Counted from the stretch's first letter, positions 17,378 to 27,160 are shown. The stretch: 64,000 nucleotides of DNA from Acidobacteriota bacterium (GCA_018000455.1 JAGNJW010000013.1:1-64000), one strand, 5' to 3'. Numbers and translations are program-made. Notes: generated from the sequence alone by a model not told the origin.

Positions 17378-18606
17378 CGCGTGAGCGCCGGGGCGTTACC
17401 GGACTACTCTTCCTGCTGTTTGCGATCACCTACCTGGATCGCGTCTGCATCTCGGTCGCCGGACCGCGCATCCAGGAAGAACTCGGCATCGACCCCATCG
17501 GCTGGGGATGGGTGACGGGCGTCTTCACCCTGGCCTACTGCCTGTTCGAGATCCCGACCGGCACGATGGGAGATCGCCTGGGGCCGCGGCGGGTGCTCAC
17601 CCGCATCGTCGCGTGGTGGTCGGGCTTCACGGCCCTGACTGGGATGGTGACGGGCTTCTACCCGCTGCTGGCGGTGCGCTTCCTGTTCGGCGCCGGCGAG
17701 GCCGGGGCCTTTCCGAACGCCTCGATCGTGGTGGCACGGTGGTTCCCCGCTTCACAGCGCGCCACGATGTCGGGCGTCATCCTCATGGCCAGCCAGGTGG
17801 GCGGCGCCATCGCGCCGCTGCTGGTGCTGCCGATCCAGATGCGCTACGGCTGGCGAATGTCGTTCTACGTCTTCGGCGCCGTGGGCCTGCTGTGGGCGGC
17901 GGCGTGGCATGCGTGGTTCCGCGATTCACCCGCCGAGAAGACCGGGCGAGAGCCGGCCGCAGACGATGGCACCGCGGCACCGGGGCACGGCGCGCGCTTT
18001 CCCTGGCGCGCTGCGTTTCGGTCGCCCACGGTGTTGGCGATCCTGGGCGTAGCCTTCTGCTACATCTACGTCTACAACTTCTTCCAGACGTGGTTCCACA
18101 CGTTCCTCGTCAATGGACGCAACGTGAGCGAGAGCGGGTTGTTCCTGTCGGCGCTGCCCTTCATCGTGGCGGTGGTGGCGAACCTGGCCGGCGGCGCGGT
18201 GAGCGACGCCTCGGTGCGGAGGCTTGGCCGGGGGGCGGGCCGGCGGGTCGTGGGCGCCGCGTCACTACTCATGGCCGCGGGTTTCACCGGCGCCACCATG
18301 ATGACCACCGACCCGGCCCTCTCGGTCGTGCTCCTGGCGCTCGCCTACGGCGCCATCACGTTCCAGCAATCGGGAGTCTTCGGCGTGTGCCTCGACGTGG
18401 GCGGGGTGCACGCTGGTGCCATGGTCGGCCTGATGAACACGGTGGCGCAGGTCGGCGGCTTCCTCGGCTCGGTGCTCTACGGCTACATCGTCGATCGCAC
18501 GGGCAGCTACGATGCGCCGTTCGTGCCGATGACGGCCGTGCTCGTCATCGGCGCCCTGTGCTGGCTCAAGGTCGATGCCAGCCGGCCAGTCACGGCCACT
18601 GCCTAG
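17374..18606 (+). CDS. MFS transporter (anion:cation symporter-like)
   Basis: The protein (about 410 residues from the overlapping GTG) has about 12 TM helices. MFS signatures are LDRVCISVAGPRIQEELG in helix 1, the loop motif GDRLGPRRVL between helices 2 and 3, and RFLFGAGEAGAFPNAS in helix 4. These fit the anion:cation symporter group, which imports organic acids, but the substrate is inferred only loosely. The start is the GTG at 17374, which shares bases with the stop of the propeller gene. No independent ribosome binding site is obvious, which supports coupling. Confidence 0.85.
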   Translation: MTRERRGVTGLLFLLFAITYLDRVCISVAGPRIQEELGIDPIGWGWVTGVFTLAYCLFEIPTGTMGDRLGPRRVLTRIVAWWSGFTALTGMVTGFYPLLAVRFLFGAGEAGAFPNASIVVARWFPASQRATMSGVILMASQVGGAIAPLLVLPIQMRYGWRMSFYVFGAVGLLWAAAWHAWFRDSPAEKTGREPAADDGTAAPGHGARFPWRAAFRSPTVLAILGVAFCYIYVYNFFQTWFHTFLVNGRNVSESGLFLSALPFIVAVVANLAGGAVSDASVRRLGRGAGRRVVGAASLLMAAGFTGATMMTTDPALSVVLLALAYGAITFQQSGVFGVCLDVGGVHAGAMVGLMNTVAQVGGFLGSVLYGYIVDRTGSYDAPFVPMTAVLVIGALCWLKVDASRPVTATA

Positions 18607-18726
18607 CGCCGCCGGCCTTGGTAATTTCTTGTCTCCCAGCACTGGCGCGGATCGGGGACCGCGCCGTCCCGTGAGACCATCTGCCTAAGGACGGCGGATG
18701 CCTGTCGTGCGGCCCCCTCATCGTTT

Positions 18727-20292
18727 ATGTCCGAACTTCACAAGAATACCCGCCGGCTTGCGCTGACGCGCCGATCCTTTCTCGAACGAGTGGGAGCCAT
18801 CGGCGGCTCATCACTGGTCATGACCGCCCTGAGTTCCTGGGATCTCATGGCCGAGGCCGCAGGACAACGTCCCGCGCTCTCCGGACGTCCGGCCAAGGCC
18901 AAGGTGCTCATCCTCGGCGCTGGCACGTCCGGACTGGTCGTCGCCTACGAGCTCGGCAAGCTCGGCTACGACTACCAGCTACTCGAGGCGCGCGACCGCG
19001 TGGGCGGCATCGTGTGGAGCGTGCACAAGGGCGCGACGCACACCGAGATCGACGGCGGTGAACGCCAGACTTGCACCTGGGACGACGGGCAGTACGTGAA
19101 CGTGGGCGCGTGGCGCATCCCGCACTCACACACCGGCGTGCTCGGCTACTGCCGCGAACTCGGCGTGCCGATGCAGGTGTTCCTCAACGAGGCCGACGCT
19201 TCCAGCTTCTACTACGAGGACACCGGCGGCGGACCGCTCGCCAACCGGCGCGTCAAGCTGCGCGAGGTGAAGGCCGACCTCGTCGGTCAGGTCAACGAGC
19301 TGCTCGTCAAGGCCATCGACCAGCATCAGCTCGATCTGCCCCTGACGACCGAAGACCAGAAGCGGCTCACCGATTTTCTGGTGCGACAGGGCTATCTCGA
19401 TGCCAAGACCCACACCTACAAGACGTTCGAAGACCGCGGCGAAGGCGATCCGATCGCGCTGGCGGCGCTGCTCGAGAGCGGCTTCGGCAACCGGCTGCGT
19501 TCGGTGCCGCCGATGGAGGGCACCGCGGCGGCGCCGATGTTCCAGCCGCTCGGCGGCATGGACCAGATCTGCAAGCACTTCCAGCGCGCCATCGGGCCCA
19601 ACCGCCTGACCTTCAACGCCGAGATTCAATCGGTGCATCAGAGCGACGCCGGCGTGAAGGTGGTCTATCGCGACACCAAGAGCGGCAAGGCGACGGAAGT
19701 GACCGCCGACTACGTGGTGTCGTGCCTGCCGCTGTCGGTCTTGTCCGGCATCGACATCAATCTCTCTGACGAGATGATGCAGGCGGTCAAGCGGGTGACC
19801 TACAGCAACAGCGCCAAGATCGGGCTGGCGATGAAGCGGCGTTTCTGGGAGGAGGATGACCGTATCTTCGGCGGTCATCTCTATTCGAACCTGCCGATCG
19901 GCGAGTTCTCGTACCCGTCGTACGACTACTTCACGAAGAAGGGTGTGCTGCTCGGCCTCTACTCGAATGGCCCGATCGCCGACCTCATCGACCGGCCGGT
20001 AGCGGCGCGCATCGAGCACGTGCTGATGCACGCCAGCAAGGTGCATCCACAGATCCGCACCGAGTTCGAGAGCGGCTACGCCGTGTTCTGGAAGAAAGTG
20101 CCCTACAGCTTGGGCGGCTACGCCACGGTGCGGGCCGCCTCCATCCGCGAGCAGTTGTCGAAGGTCGAGAACCGGATCGTCATCGGCTCGGCGGCGACGG
20201 CGCCGCGGTCGCTGCCGGATTGGCAGGAAGGCGCGGTGGCGGCCGGCTGGCAGGCGCTGCAGTCGGTGCACGCACGCGCCATGCGCGGATAG
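18727..20292 (+). CDS. FAD-dependent amine oxidase, Tat-exported
   Basis: The 521-residue protein has a twin-arginine signal (LTRRSFLERVGAIGGSS), so it is predicted to be folded with its flavin and exported. The ADP-binding motif VLILGAGTSGLVVAYEL is near residue 60, followed by the GG-doublet LLEARDRVGG. The C-terminal FAD contact region reads IVIGSAATAPRSLPDWQEGAV. This is the flavin monoamine oxidase/L-amino-acid oxidase family, which oxidises amines to imines with peroxide release. The substrate is unknown. The next gene is convergent, 26 bp away. The ATG at 18727 lacks a clear ribosome binding site. Confidence 0.85.
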   Translation: MSELHKNTRRLALTRRSFLERVGAIGGSSLVMTALSSWDLMAEAAGQRPALSGRPAKAKVLILGAGTSGLVVAYELGKLGYDYQLLEARDRVGGIVWSVHKGATHTEIDGGERQTCTWDDGQYVNVGAWRIPHSHTGVLGYCRELGVPMQVFLNEADASSFYYEDTGGGPLANRRVKLREVKADLVGQVNELLVKAIDQHQLDLPLTTEDQKRLTDFLVRQGYLDAKTHTYKTFEDRGEGDPIALAALLESGFGNRLRSVPPMEGTAAAPMFQPLGGMDQICKHFQRAIGPNRLTFNAEIQSVHQSDAGVKVVYRDTKSGKATEVTADYVVSCLPLSVLSGIDINLSDEMMQAVKRVTYSNSAKIGLAMKRRFWEEDDRIFGGHLYSNLPIGEFSYPSYDYFTKKGVLLGLYSNGPIADLIDRPVAARIEHVLMHASKVHPQIRTEFESGYAVFWKKVPYSLGGYATVRAASIREQLSKVENRIVIGSAATAPRSLPDWQEGAVAAGWQALQSVHARAMRG

Positions 20293-20318
20293 CGGGATCG
20301 CGGTCGCCGCCTCCGGCC

Positions 20319-22412
20319 TCAGTGCTTGACGCCGCTGGCCGGCGCGGGCAGGCGCAACGCGACGAGCGATCCCGGGACCGTGCCGCTCGCGATCTGCACT
20401 ACGACGTACTGCCGCCCCTCGTGCAGGTAGCCCATCATGCCGTATTGCCCGGGCGCCGGCAGTCCTACCGTCCCCAACCGTTTCCCGGACCGCTTGTCGA
20501 GCGCGTAGAGCACGGCATCGCCGCCGGGCGCGGTGAGCAGCAACGTCTTCGTGGGCATGGTCACGCCGTGCACTATCTGCCCCGTGGGCGGGATGTCGAG
20601 CCCCTGCAGCCGCGGATGCTCGCGGATGTGCCGCGGCGTGTCGCCGTTGGGCGTCTCCCACAGGAACTCGCCGGTGTGCATGTCGATGGCGATGATGCGG
20701 CTGTAGGGCGGCTTCCAGATCGGCAGTCCGTCGGGTCCACGCAGGTCGCCGCGATTGGCCACGACCCAGCGTGACAAGGTGGCGCCGGTCGTCTTTGGGT
20801 CGTCTGGCTCGTCCATCTTCTCGCCCGGCACGAGATTCTCGGCGCGGCACAGCCGCTGCGTCGCCACGTAGAGCACGCCGGCCTCCGGATCGGCGGTGGT
20901 CGGGCCGTTGATGTTGCTGGCCCCGGCCGGACAACTCACGAACGAGCGCAGTCCCGACGGATGGCCCACCTGAATTGGCGGCGTGAAGAGCGGCCCGGTC
21001 TTGTAGCGCTTGCGGATCTCGATCGCTTCCGCGCGCAACTCCGGCGTGAAGTCGATGAGGACGTCCTCGGTGAGTTCCTGGATCTCGAGCGGCTTCGGGC
21101 GGGTCGGGTGCGGCTGCGTCGGCGAGAGCTTCTCGCCGGGCAGATCCGAGGCTGCGACCGGACGTTCGGGAATCGGCCACACCGGCCGACCGGTCTCGCG
21201 GTTGAGCGTGTAGGCGAAGCCCTGCTTGGTCGTCTGCACGGCGATCGGCGTCGGCCGGCCATCGACGACGACGTCGAGCAGCACCGGCGCCGTCGGGTTG
21301 TCGAAGTTCCAGATGTCGTGGTGCACCGTCTGGTAGTGCCACACGCGCTTGCCGGTCTTGACGTCGAGGGCCAGGATGCTCGTGCCGAACAGATTGTCGC
21401 CGGGCCGGAAACCGCCGTAGAAATCGATGGTCGGCGGATTGGTGGGGATGTAGACCAGGCCGCGCGCCGGGTCGGCCGACATCGGCGCCCACGACGACAC
21501 GTCGCCGGTCTTTCGCCAGGCGTCGTTCTCCCATGTCTCGTGGCCGAACTCGCCCGGCCGCGGGATGACGTGGAACTTCCACAGGTGCTTGCCGCTGCGC
21601 ACGTCGTAGGCCAGGATGTCGCCGGGAATGTTCTCGATGCGGGTCTGGTAGTAACCCTGCTCGTGCACGTTGCCCACGACGACGACGCCGTTGACGACGA
21701 TCGGCGGCGACGAGGTGGAGAGGTTGCCCAGCTCACGCGGGATGCCTTTCTCGGCGTCGTACTTCTTCTCCGCCGTGAGCCACGGCTCCCAGTCGCGCAC
21801 CAGGTCCGGCAGCATGTCGACGACACCGGTGCGCGGGAAGCCGGCAATCGGGACCGGCGTGCCCCAGTTCTCGACGTGCTCGCCGGACTTCGCGTCCAGC
21901 GCGTGCAGGAAGAACGCCGGCGAGGTGTAGAAGATGACGCGCCGCCCGGCGATCTCGCCATAGGCCACGCCCTTGCCGTAGTTGTTCCGCATGCCGCGAT
22001 CGAACCGTGTCGTCGTCGGCTCGCGGTAGGTCCACAGCGTCTCGCCCGTGCCGGGATCGATGGCGGCGACGGTGCGTCTACTCCCGGCCACGGTGTAGAG
22101 CACGCCGTCGACGTAGAGCGGCGTCGACCGGGAGACGTAGTCCACCGCGGGCCCGAAGTTGTCGCCGCGCCAGACCCAGGCGGTTTCGAGGGTTTCGAAG
22201 TTCTCGGCAGTGATCTGATCGAGGGGGGAATAGCGCGTCTGAGCGGCGTCGCCGCCGATGAAGCGCCACTCTCCGGCCGGTGCCGGTGCCGGTGCCAGTG
22301 GCGCCACCGGGCGCGCCGCCTGCCTCGCCGCGAGTGCGGCCACCCCGGCCACGAGCAAGGCGCCGACCACGCCGACTCGACTCGCCTTGCTTCCCCGCAG
22401 TCGTTGCACCAT
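20319..22412 (-). CDS. PQQ-dependent dehydrogenase (quinoprotein), exported, second paralogue
   Basis: The 697-residue protein resembles the dehydrogenase at 1272-3287 but is clearly diverged. It has a signal anchor or signal peptide (VGVVGALLVAGVAALAA), then EWRFIGGDAAQTRYSPLDQI and propeller blades such as VAAIDPGTGETLWTY and ILALDVKTGKRVWHYQ. It lacks CXXCH, so an external electron acceptor is needed. It should act in the periplasm on alcohols or sugars. The ATG at 22412 has AGGAGGT 6 nt upstream; upstream in-frame codons are not convincing. It is convergent with the amine oxidase and divergent from the cupin gene. Confidence 0.9.
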   Translation of the reverse strand: MVQRLRGSKASRVGVVGALLVAGVAALAARQAARPVAPLAPAPAPAGEWRFIGGDAAQTRYSPLDQITAENFETLETAWVWRGDNFGPAVDYVSRSTPLYVDGVLYTVAGSRRTVAAIDPGTGETLWTYREPTTTRFDRGMRNNYGKGVAYGEIAGRRVIFYTSPAFFLHALDAKSGEHVENWGTPVPIAGFPRTGVVDMLPDLVRDWEPWLTAEKKYDAEKGIPRELGNLSTSSPPIVVNGVVVVGNVHEQGYYQTRIENIPGDILAYDVRSGKHLWKFHVIPRPGEFGHETWENDAWRKTGDVSSWAPMSADPARGLVYIPTNPPTIDFYGGFRPGDNLFGTSILALDVKTGKRVWHYQTVHHDIWNFDNPTAPVLLDVVVDGRPTPIAVQTTKQGFAYTLNRETGRPVWPIPERPVAASDLPGEKLSPTQPHPTRPKPLEIQELTEDVLIDFTPELRAEAIEIRKRYKTGPLFTPPIQVGHPSGLRSFVSCPAGASNINGPTTADPEAGVLYVATQRLCRAENLVPGEKMDEPDDPKTTGATLSRWVVANRGDLRGPDGLPIWKPPYSRIIAIDMHTGEFLWETPNGDTPRHIREHPRLQGLDIPPTGQIVHGVTMPTKTLLLTAPGGDAVLYALDKRSGKRLGTVGLPAPGQYGMMGYLHEGRQYVVVQIASGTVPGSLVALRLPAPASGVKH

Positions 22413-22504
22413 CGCGGCACCTCCTAGAATCGAGTCAGATACTACAGGGGCACGCGATGGCAGAATAGGCCGCGCGTCCACTCCTTTTTGGCGAGGTGCC
22501 CGAC

Positions 22505-23131
22505 ATGACAAGTCCGCTGAAGACATTGCTTCTGGCGCTCGGCGCCGCCACGTGCGTGGGCGCCGGCATGCTGGCCCAGGCCAAGATCAACCCCACCGAC
22601 CCGCAGCCCACGTGCGAGATGTGCCCGGGCACCTATATTCCGCTGTCGGAACTCGAGGCCTACACGGCCAAGGCGATCGCCGAGAAGATCATCGACCAGC
22701 AGGTGCGCGACGTCTTCATCGGCAAGGCGCATATCGGCATCGGCATGGTCTACCGCGGCCGCCTCGACAAGCCAGCGCCCGACTCGGTGGCCGAACACGA
22801 TCTCGTGAGCGAGGTCTATCACGTGATCTCCGGCTCGGCCACGCTGGTGCTCGGCCCCGACATCGTGAACCGGCAGCGGCGCCCGGCCACGCTCAAGACC
22901 GTCGTTGAGTACAACGGGCCTGGTCACAACGGCTCGGAGGTCCGAAACGGCGTGGCGCACCAGCTCAAAGCCGGTGACGTCGTGGTGATCCCAGCCGGCA
23001 CCGGCCACTGGTTCACGAAGATCGACGATCACATCAACTACCTGATGGTGCGCATCGACGCCGACAAGGTGACGCCGCTCAAGAGCGAGGCGCAGTCGAA
23101 GGCGTACCTGGCCAAGCCGGCGGGCGACTAG
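22505..23131 (+). CDS. Exported cupin-domain protein
   Basis: The protein (208 residues from the ATG at 22505, with GAGGTG 7 nt upstream) has a signal-peptide-like N-terminus (LKTLLLALGAATCVGAGM). A single cupin barrel follows with EVYHVISGSATLVLG and the late His in VIPAGTGHWF. The region CEMCPGTYIPLSE just after the signal has two Cys that could form a disulfide or bind metal. It is probably a periplasmic small-molecule binding or isomerase-like protein. The function is not assignable. Confidence 0.8.
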   Translation: MTSPLKTLLLALGAATCVGAGMLAQAKINPTDPQPTCEMCPGTYIPLSELEAYTAKAIAEKIIDQQVRDVFIGKAHIGIGMVYRGRLDKPAPDSVAEHDLVSEVYHVISGSATLVLGPDIVNRQRRPATLKTVVEYNGPGHNGSEVRNGVAHQLKAGDVVVIPAGTGHWFTKIDDHINYLMVRIDADKVTPLKSEAQSKAYLAKPAGD

Positions 23132-23150
23132 CCACGGCTCAGGGACTCCT

Positions 23151-24182
23151 TCATGAGGTTTCGAGCAGGGTCTCGACGTGCGCCGCCGTCGCCAGCGCGA
23201 GCCCCTCGATGTTGTAGCCGCCTTCGAGAAGTGACACCAGTCGCCCGCCGCAGCAGGAGTCGGCGATCGCCTGGGCTTTGCGGGTCATGCGCCGGAAGGC
23301 ATCGTCGGTGACGTCGAAGCAGCCGAGCAGATCGTCCTGCCGGCTGTCGAAGCCGGCGCACACGATGACGAAGTCGGGGTCGAAGGCGGCCACCGCGGGC
23401 TCGAGCCGCTTGTCCCATGCCTGCAGCATGTCGATGTCCCGTGCGCCGCAGTCGAGATGCACGTTGATGTTGGTGCCTCGCCCGTCTCCGTCACCCACCA
23501 GCGACGGGTCACCCGTTTCCGGATACGCCGCCCAATCGTGCGTCGAGTAGAAGAGCACGGATGGGTCGTTGAAGAAGGCGTTCTGTGTGGCGTTGCCGTG
23601 GTGGTAGTCCCAGTCGATGATGAGGACCTTCTCGAGTCCGTGCGCCTGTTGTGCGTAGCGCGCCGCGATCGCGGCGTTGTTGTAGTAGCAGAAGCCTTCC
23701 TCGGCGCCCGTGTTGTTGGCATGGTGCCCCGGCGGACGCACGGCGCAGAAGGCGTTTCTCACGTCGCCGCGGGCGACCGCATCGACGGCACCGAGCGCGC
23801 CGGCGACCGCCAGTTCGGCGATTGGTCCCGTCACGGGGATCTGCCGGATGGCCGCGACGTGCGCGGCCGCATGATGCGCGTCGATGTATGGCCGCGGGTC
23901 TCCGAGGGCCTTGACCGGCTGCATCTCATCGACGAGACCGCGGGAGTTCAGCACCTCCATGATCCGAACGAGGCGCGCGGCGACCTCGGGTCGCGGTGCC
24001 CCGCTGCTCGACGGCGGCACCACGTGGGCGAGGGAACGCGCGTCGTAGACAAAGCCCGTGCCCGTCGCCGGAGCGGCCCGAGAGATGCCCGGAGCGCATC
24101 CCTGCAGTGGCAGAAGGCCGGCCAGCCCGAGGCCCGCCACTCCTTGCGACGCTCCGACGACGAACTCCCTGCGCGTGGTCAT
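23151..24182 (-). CDS. Histone-deacetylase-fold amidohydrolase with Tat/lipoprotein signal
   Basis: The 343-residue protein keeps all class-defining residues of the HDAC/acetylpolyamine amidohydrolase family: RPPGHHA (catalytic His pair), the Zn ligands in IDWDYHHGN and CAGFDSRQDD, and the Tyr in LEGGYNIEG. Such enzymes deacetylate acetyl-lysine, acetylpolyamines or similar. The N-terminus MTTRREFVVGASQGVAGLGLAGLLPLQGC combines a twin-arginine motif with a lipobox-like LQGC, so export and lipid anchoring are predicted. That is unusual, because bacterial relatives are generally cytoplasmic. The ATG at 24182 has GAGAGGAG 5 nt upstream. A periplasmic acetylpolyamine or acetyl-sugar substrate is my inference. 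Confidence 0.85.
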   Translation of the reverse strand: MTTRREFVVGASQGVAGLGLAGLLPLQGCAPGISRAAPATGTGFVYDARSLAHVVPPSSSGAPRPEVAARLVRIMEVLNSRGLVDEMQPVKALGDPRPYIDAHHAAAHVAAIRQIPVTGPIAELAVAGALGAVDAVARGDVRNAFCAVRPPGHHANNTGAEEGFCYYNNAAIAARYAQQAHGLEKVLIIDWDYHHGNATQNAFFNDPSVLFYSTHDWAAYPETGDPSLVGDGDGRGTNINVHLDCGARDIDMLQAWDKRLEPAVAAFDPDFVIVCAGFDSRQDDLLGCFDVTDDAFRRMTRKAQAIADSCCGGRLVSLLEGGYNIEGLALATAAHVETLLETS

Positions 24183-24270
24183 GACCGTCTCCTCTCCCTG
24201 CAATCGCGCGCCCACTTGATGCCGCCTGGAAGCCCTGGCCAATGGCGCGGCCGAGCGAACCTCGGAGTCG

Positions 24271-27147
24271 TCAGGGCACGCGCAGGACGACATCCGACGA
24301 AGGCGGTCCCACCCCCGCCGCGTTGACCGCGCGCACACGCACCACGTAGGTGCCAGGCACCACCGGCGGCACGACGAAGCTCGGCGTGGGCCCAAGGGTC
24401 ACGGTGACGAGATTCGCCGCCCCGATGTCACCGCCGGCTTCGAGCACGTAGCCGGTGACGGGGCCTGGCGGCGGCGTCCAGACGAGCGTGCGGCCGGCCG
24501 CGGATGTCTCCACCGCTAGTCCTCTGGGTGCGGCCGGTAGCGCCTCGGCGGCACCCACGGTGAAGAACACGTCCGCCGACGAGCCGCTCGCGCCACAGCT
24601 GTTCGCGGCGACGAGGCGTACGTAATAGGTGGCCGGCGGCACGTCGGTGGCCGTCAGACTCGTCGCCTCGCCCGCCATCGTCACGCGCGCCAGGTCGGCC
24701 CGGCCAGCGGCCGATCCAGCCGACAGCGTGTAGGACGTCACGAAGGCATCCGGCGCCTGCCACGTGAGCGTCACCGTCCGACCAACGATGGTGGCAGTCA
24801 GCGCCGACGGGGCGCTGGGCGGAACAAGACAGCCGCCGACGACGCGCACCTCGTTCGACACCTCTCCACTCGCCGCCGGACTAGCCGACGCACGAATGCG
24901 GACGTAGTAGGTGCCGGGCGGCACGACGGTGGTGTACGTCGGCGTCGTGCCGATCGGCACGACAACCGCGGTGGTCCCAGGCGACGTTCCGGCCTCGAGC
25001 ACGTAGCCGCCGGGTGGTGCACTCGCCGGTGGTGTCCAGGTGAACTCGATCGCCGCACCGCGCGGCCGCGCTCGCAGCGCCGACGGCGCGCGCGCGCCGT
25101 CGAGCGGATAGACCGCCAGACCCTGAAGCGCCGGCGCCAGGTAGCGCCCGAAACTGCCAAAGGCAACCAGTGCGTCACTCGACGGCAGGAACCCGGCGCG
25201 CGCATCGGTGATGAGCGACGGCGCCACCCCAGGCTGCCACGCGGTCGAGCGCCCGTCGAGCGTGAGCGCCACCAGCCCTCGCGAACCCGGCACATTGGGG
25301 TCGCTGCCATTGACGAAGAGACGGCCATCCGCCACCGTCAACGCACTCGCGCCGGAACCCGAGAACTGCGAGGTCATCAAGGCCCCCGTGCGCGCGTCGT
25401 GTGTCGTCAGCCCGAAGAGCCCGCCGTCGGTATAGACGGTGTCGCCACTCACCGCCACACGCCGCACGTTCGCGCCAGCGTTGAACCACAGGACGCGCGC
25501 CGTGCGACGGTCGACAGCCGCAAGTCCTCCGCTGCTCGCCAGGTACAGCGTGTCGCCGTCGGCCACGCCACTGGCTGACGCGGGCAGTCGCCAGCTCTCA
25601 TCGCGCGCACCGCTCGCCAGGCTGTAGCGCTCGAGCACGTACGGGCCGCTGGGCGACGGTCCGGCTGCCCAGTACATCCAGGTGTCGTCGACGAAGGTCG
25701 CGCCACCGGGCAACGTCGGCGACCACGGCAAGAGTGCCCCGGTCACCGGATCGAGGGCGGCGCCGCTGTCGGCGGCGACGCCGTTGATGGCCGTGAAGCG
25801 TCCGCTCACGGTGACGCGTGCGCCCGTGGCTCCAATCACCGAGACCCCATCGTTGGCGGCCGGCGCCCACAGCAGAAGGTCGCCCGTGCTGAGGTCGAAC
25901 GCCGCGAGCCGGTTTCGCGCCACGTGGCCAAACGAGGTGAGCCCGCTCGACACGAGGAGCGTTCCCGACGGCCCGGCCGCGATGGCGCGAACGGTGTCGG
26001 GTCTGACATCGGCGACCCACGGCGTGACGGCGCCGCTGGCATCGATCTCGGCGAGGTTCCGACGAGCCTGGCCGGCGATCGTCTCGAAGAGCCCGCCCAC
26101 GAAGACACCGCCGGCCCCCGACGGCACCACCTGGAAGACCGGACTGATGGAACCCGGGTTCCACGGCAACAAGGCTCCCGTCGTGATGTCGAACGCCGCC
26201 AGATTCTGCCGTGCGGCTCCACCGGCGCTGCTGAACGACCCGGCCACATAGAGGGTCGTGCCCGACAGCGCCAGCACGCTCGCCGCCACGTTGGGGTTCC
26301 AGCCGGCGTCGACCGCGCCGGTCGACAGGGACAAACGTGAGAGTCCGCGCCCGGGGTTGCTGGGTGCGACCGAATGCGCCACGTAGACGCGCGTGCCGTC
26401 ACGCACCATCGCACCCGCGCTCCCCCGCGGTTGTTGCACGCCGCCAGGGGCGACGGAAGTGACCCACAACGACGCGCCGGTGGCCGCATCGTAGGCGCCA
26501 ACGAGGCCCGACGCCGCCATCGGTAACGCGTCGGATCCCGACACGACGAGTCGATCGTCTGCCGCCATGAGCCCCGACACCGTGCCGATCGCCAGGTCGG
26601 CACGCTGCCACGTCGTGCGCGCACCCGTGTTTGTCGTGACGGCGGCCACACCCAGAACCGGCGTCCCGCCAACGTCCCAGAAACTACCGGCGAGAAACAG
26701 GCTGCCGCCGATACGGGCGAGGTGAACAACGGGCCCATCCACCACCGGACGGAAGACCGGGTCGAACGTGCCGTCAGCCAGCAGATGCGCGAGGTACGCC
26801 TGGGCCACGCCGGCAAGAGCGGTGAACTCACCGCCGACGAAGTAGCCGCCAGCGCCATCGGGCTCGATGACCGACACCGGCCCATCGATCGCCGGGAAGC
26901 CCGGACCTGTCACAGCGCCAGTGGTTTGTGACAGCGCATACAACGGCGGCAAGGCATTCGCCGCCGGCGCCACCGCGCGGAAGAGCCCCCCGACGTAGAG
27001 CACGTCGCCTACACGGGCGGCACTTTGCACGGCTCCGTCGAAAACCCAGTTCAGGCGCGACAAGGGCGCCGGTTCGGGCGCGGCGGGTGTTGCCGGGATG
27101 ACGAGCAGCAAGGCGGACAACGCCGCCAGAAGCGCGCGATGGGCCAT
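24271..27147 (-). CDS. Large exported propeller-like protein with three C-terminal fibronectin type III domains
   Basis: This 958-residue protein has a signal peptide (residues 1-22). A long region (about 30-700) of repeated strands follows, such as VGDVLYVGGLFRAV, GYFVGGEFTALAG and LYVAGSFSSAGGAARQNLAAFD. These are typical of delta-60/PQQ-like surface propellers. Three FN3 domains occupy about 700-958 with TWTPPASAPPGGYVLEAGT, LTWQAPDAFVTSYTLSAG and VWTPPPGPVTGYVLEAGG. It is probably a secreted or surface protein. No catalytic residues are evident and the role is unknown. A GATAAT hexamer lies 7 nt before the ATG at 27147. Confidence 0.8.
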   Translation of the reverse strand: MAHRALLAALSALLLVIPATPAAPEPAPLSRLNWVFDGAVQSAARVGDVLYVGGLFRAVAPAANALPPLYALSQTTGAVTGPGFPAIDGPVSVIEPDGAGGYFVGGEFTALAGVAQAYLAHLLADGTFDPVFRPVVDGPVVHLARIGGSLFLAGSFWDVGGTPVLGVAAVTTNTGARTTWQRADLAIGTVSGLMAADDRLVVSGSDALPMAASGLVGAYDAATGASLWVTSVAPGGVQQPRGSAGAMVRDGTRVYVAHSVAPSNPGRGLSRLSLSTGAVDAGWNPNVAASVLALSGTTLYVAGSFSSAGGAARQNLAAFDITTGALLPWNPGSISPVFQVVPSGAGGVFVGGLFETIAGQARRNLAEIDASGAVTPWVADVRPDTVRAIAAGPSGTLLVSSGLTSFGHVARNRLAAFDLSTGDLLLWAPAANDGVSVIGATGARVTVSGRFTAINGVAADSGAALDPVTGALLPWSPTLPGGATFVDDTWMYWAAGPSPSGPYVLERYSLASGARDESWRLPASASGVADGDTLYLASSGGLAAVDRRTARVLWFNAGANVRRVAVSGDTVYTDGGLFGLTTHDARTGALMTSQFSGSGASALTVADGRLFVNGSDPNVPGSRGLVALTLDGRSTAWQPGVAPSLITDARAGFLPSSDALVAFGSFGRYLAPALQGLAVYPLDGARAPSALRARPRGAAIEFTWTPPASAPPGGYVLEAGTSPGTTAVVVPIGTTPTYTTVVPPGTYYVRIRASASPAASGEVSNEVRVVGGCLVPPSAPSALTATIVGRTVTLTWQAPDAFVTSYTLSAGSAAGRADLARVTMAGEATSLTATDVPPATYYVRLVAANSCGASGSSADVFFTVGAAEALPAAPRGLAVETSAAGRTLVWTPPPGPVTGYVLEAGGDIGAANLVTVTLGPTPSFVVPPVVPGTYVVRVRAVNAAGVGPPSSDVVLRVP

Positions 27148-27154
27148 GGAGGCG

Positions 27155-27160
27155 ATTATC
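27155..27160 (-). promoter_or_regulatory. -10 hexamer GATAAT, leaderless-type promoter of the propeller/FN3 gene
   Basis: The complement of 27155-27160 is GATAAT, followed by a 7-nt spacer and the ATG at 27147. It is one of the recurring hexamers placed immediately before start codons in this window. Confidence 0.45.

Noticed and set aside
19126-21582. Minus-strand open frame spanning the amine oxidase and part of the PQQ dehydrogenase
   Set aside because: It joins antisense of one real gene and an off-frame reading of another; no coherent protein results.
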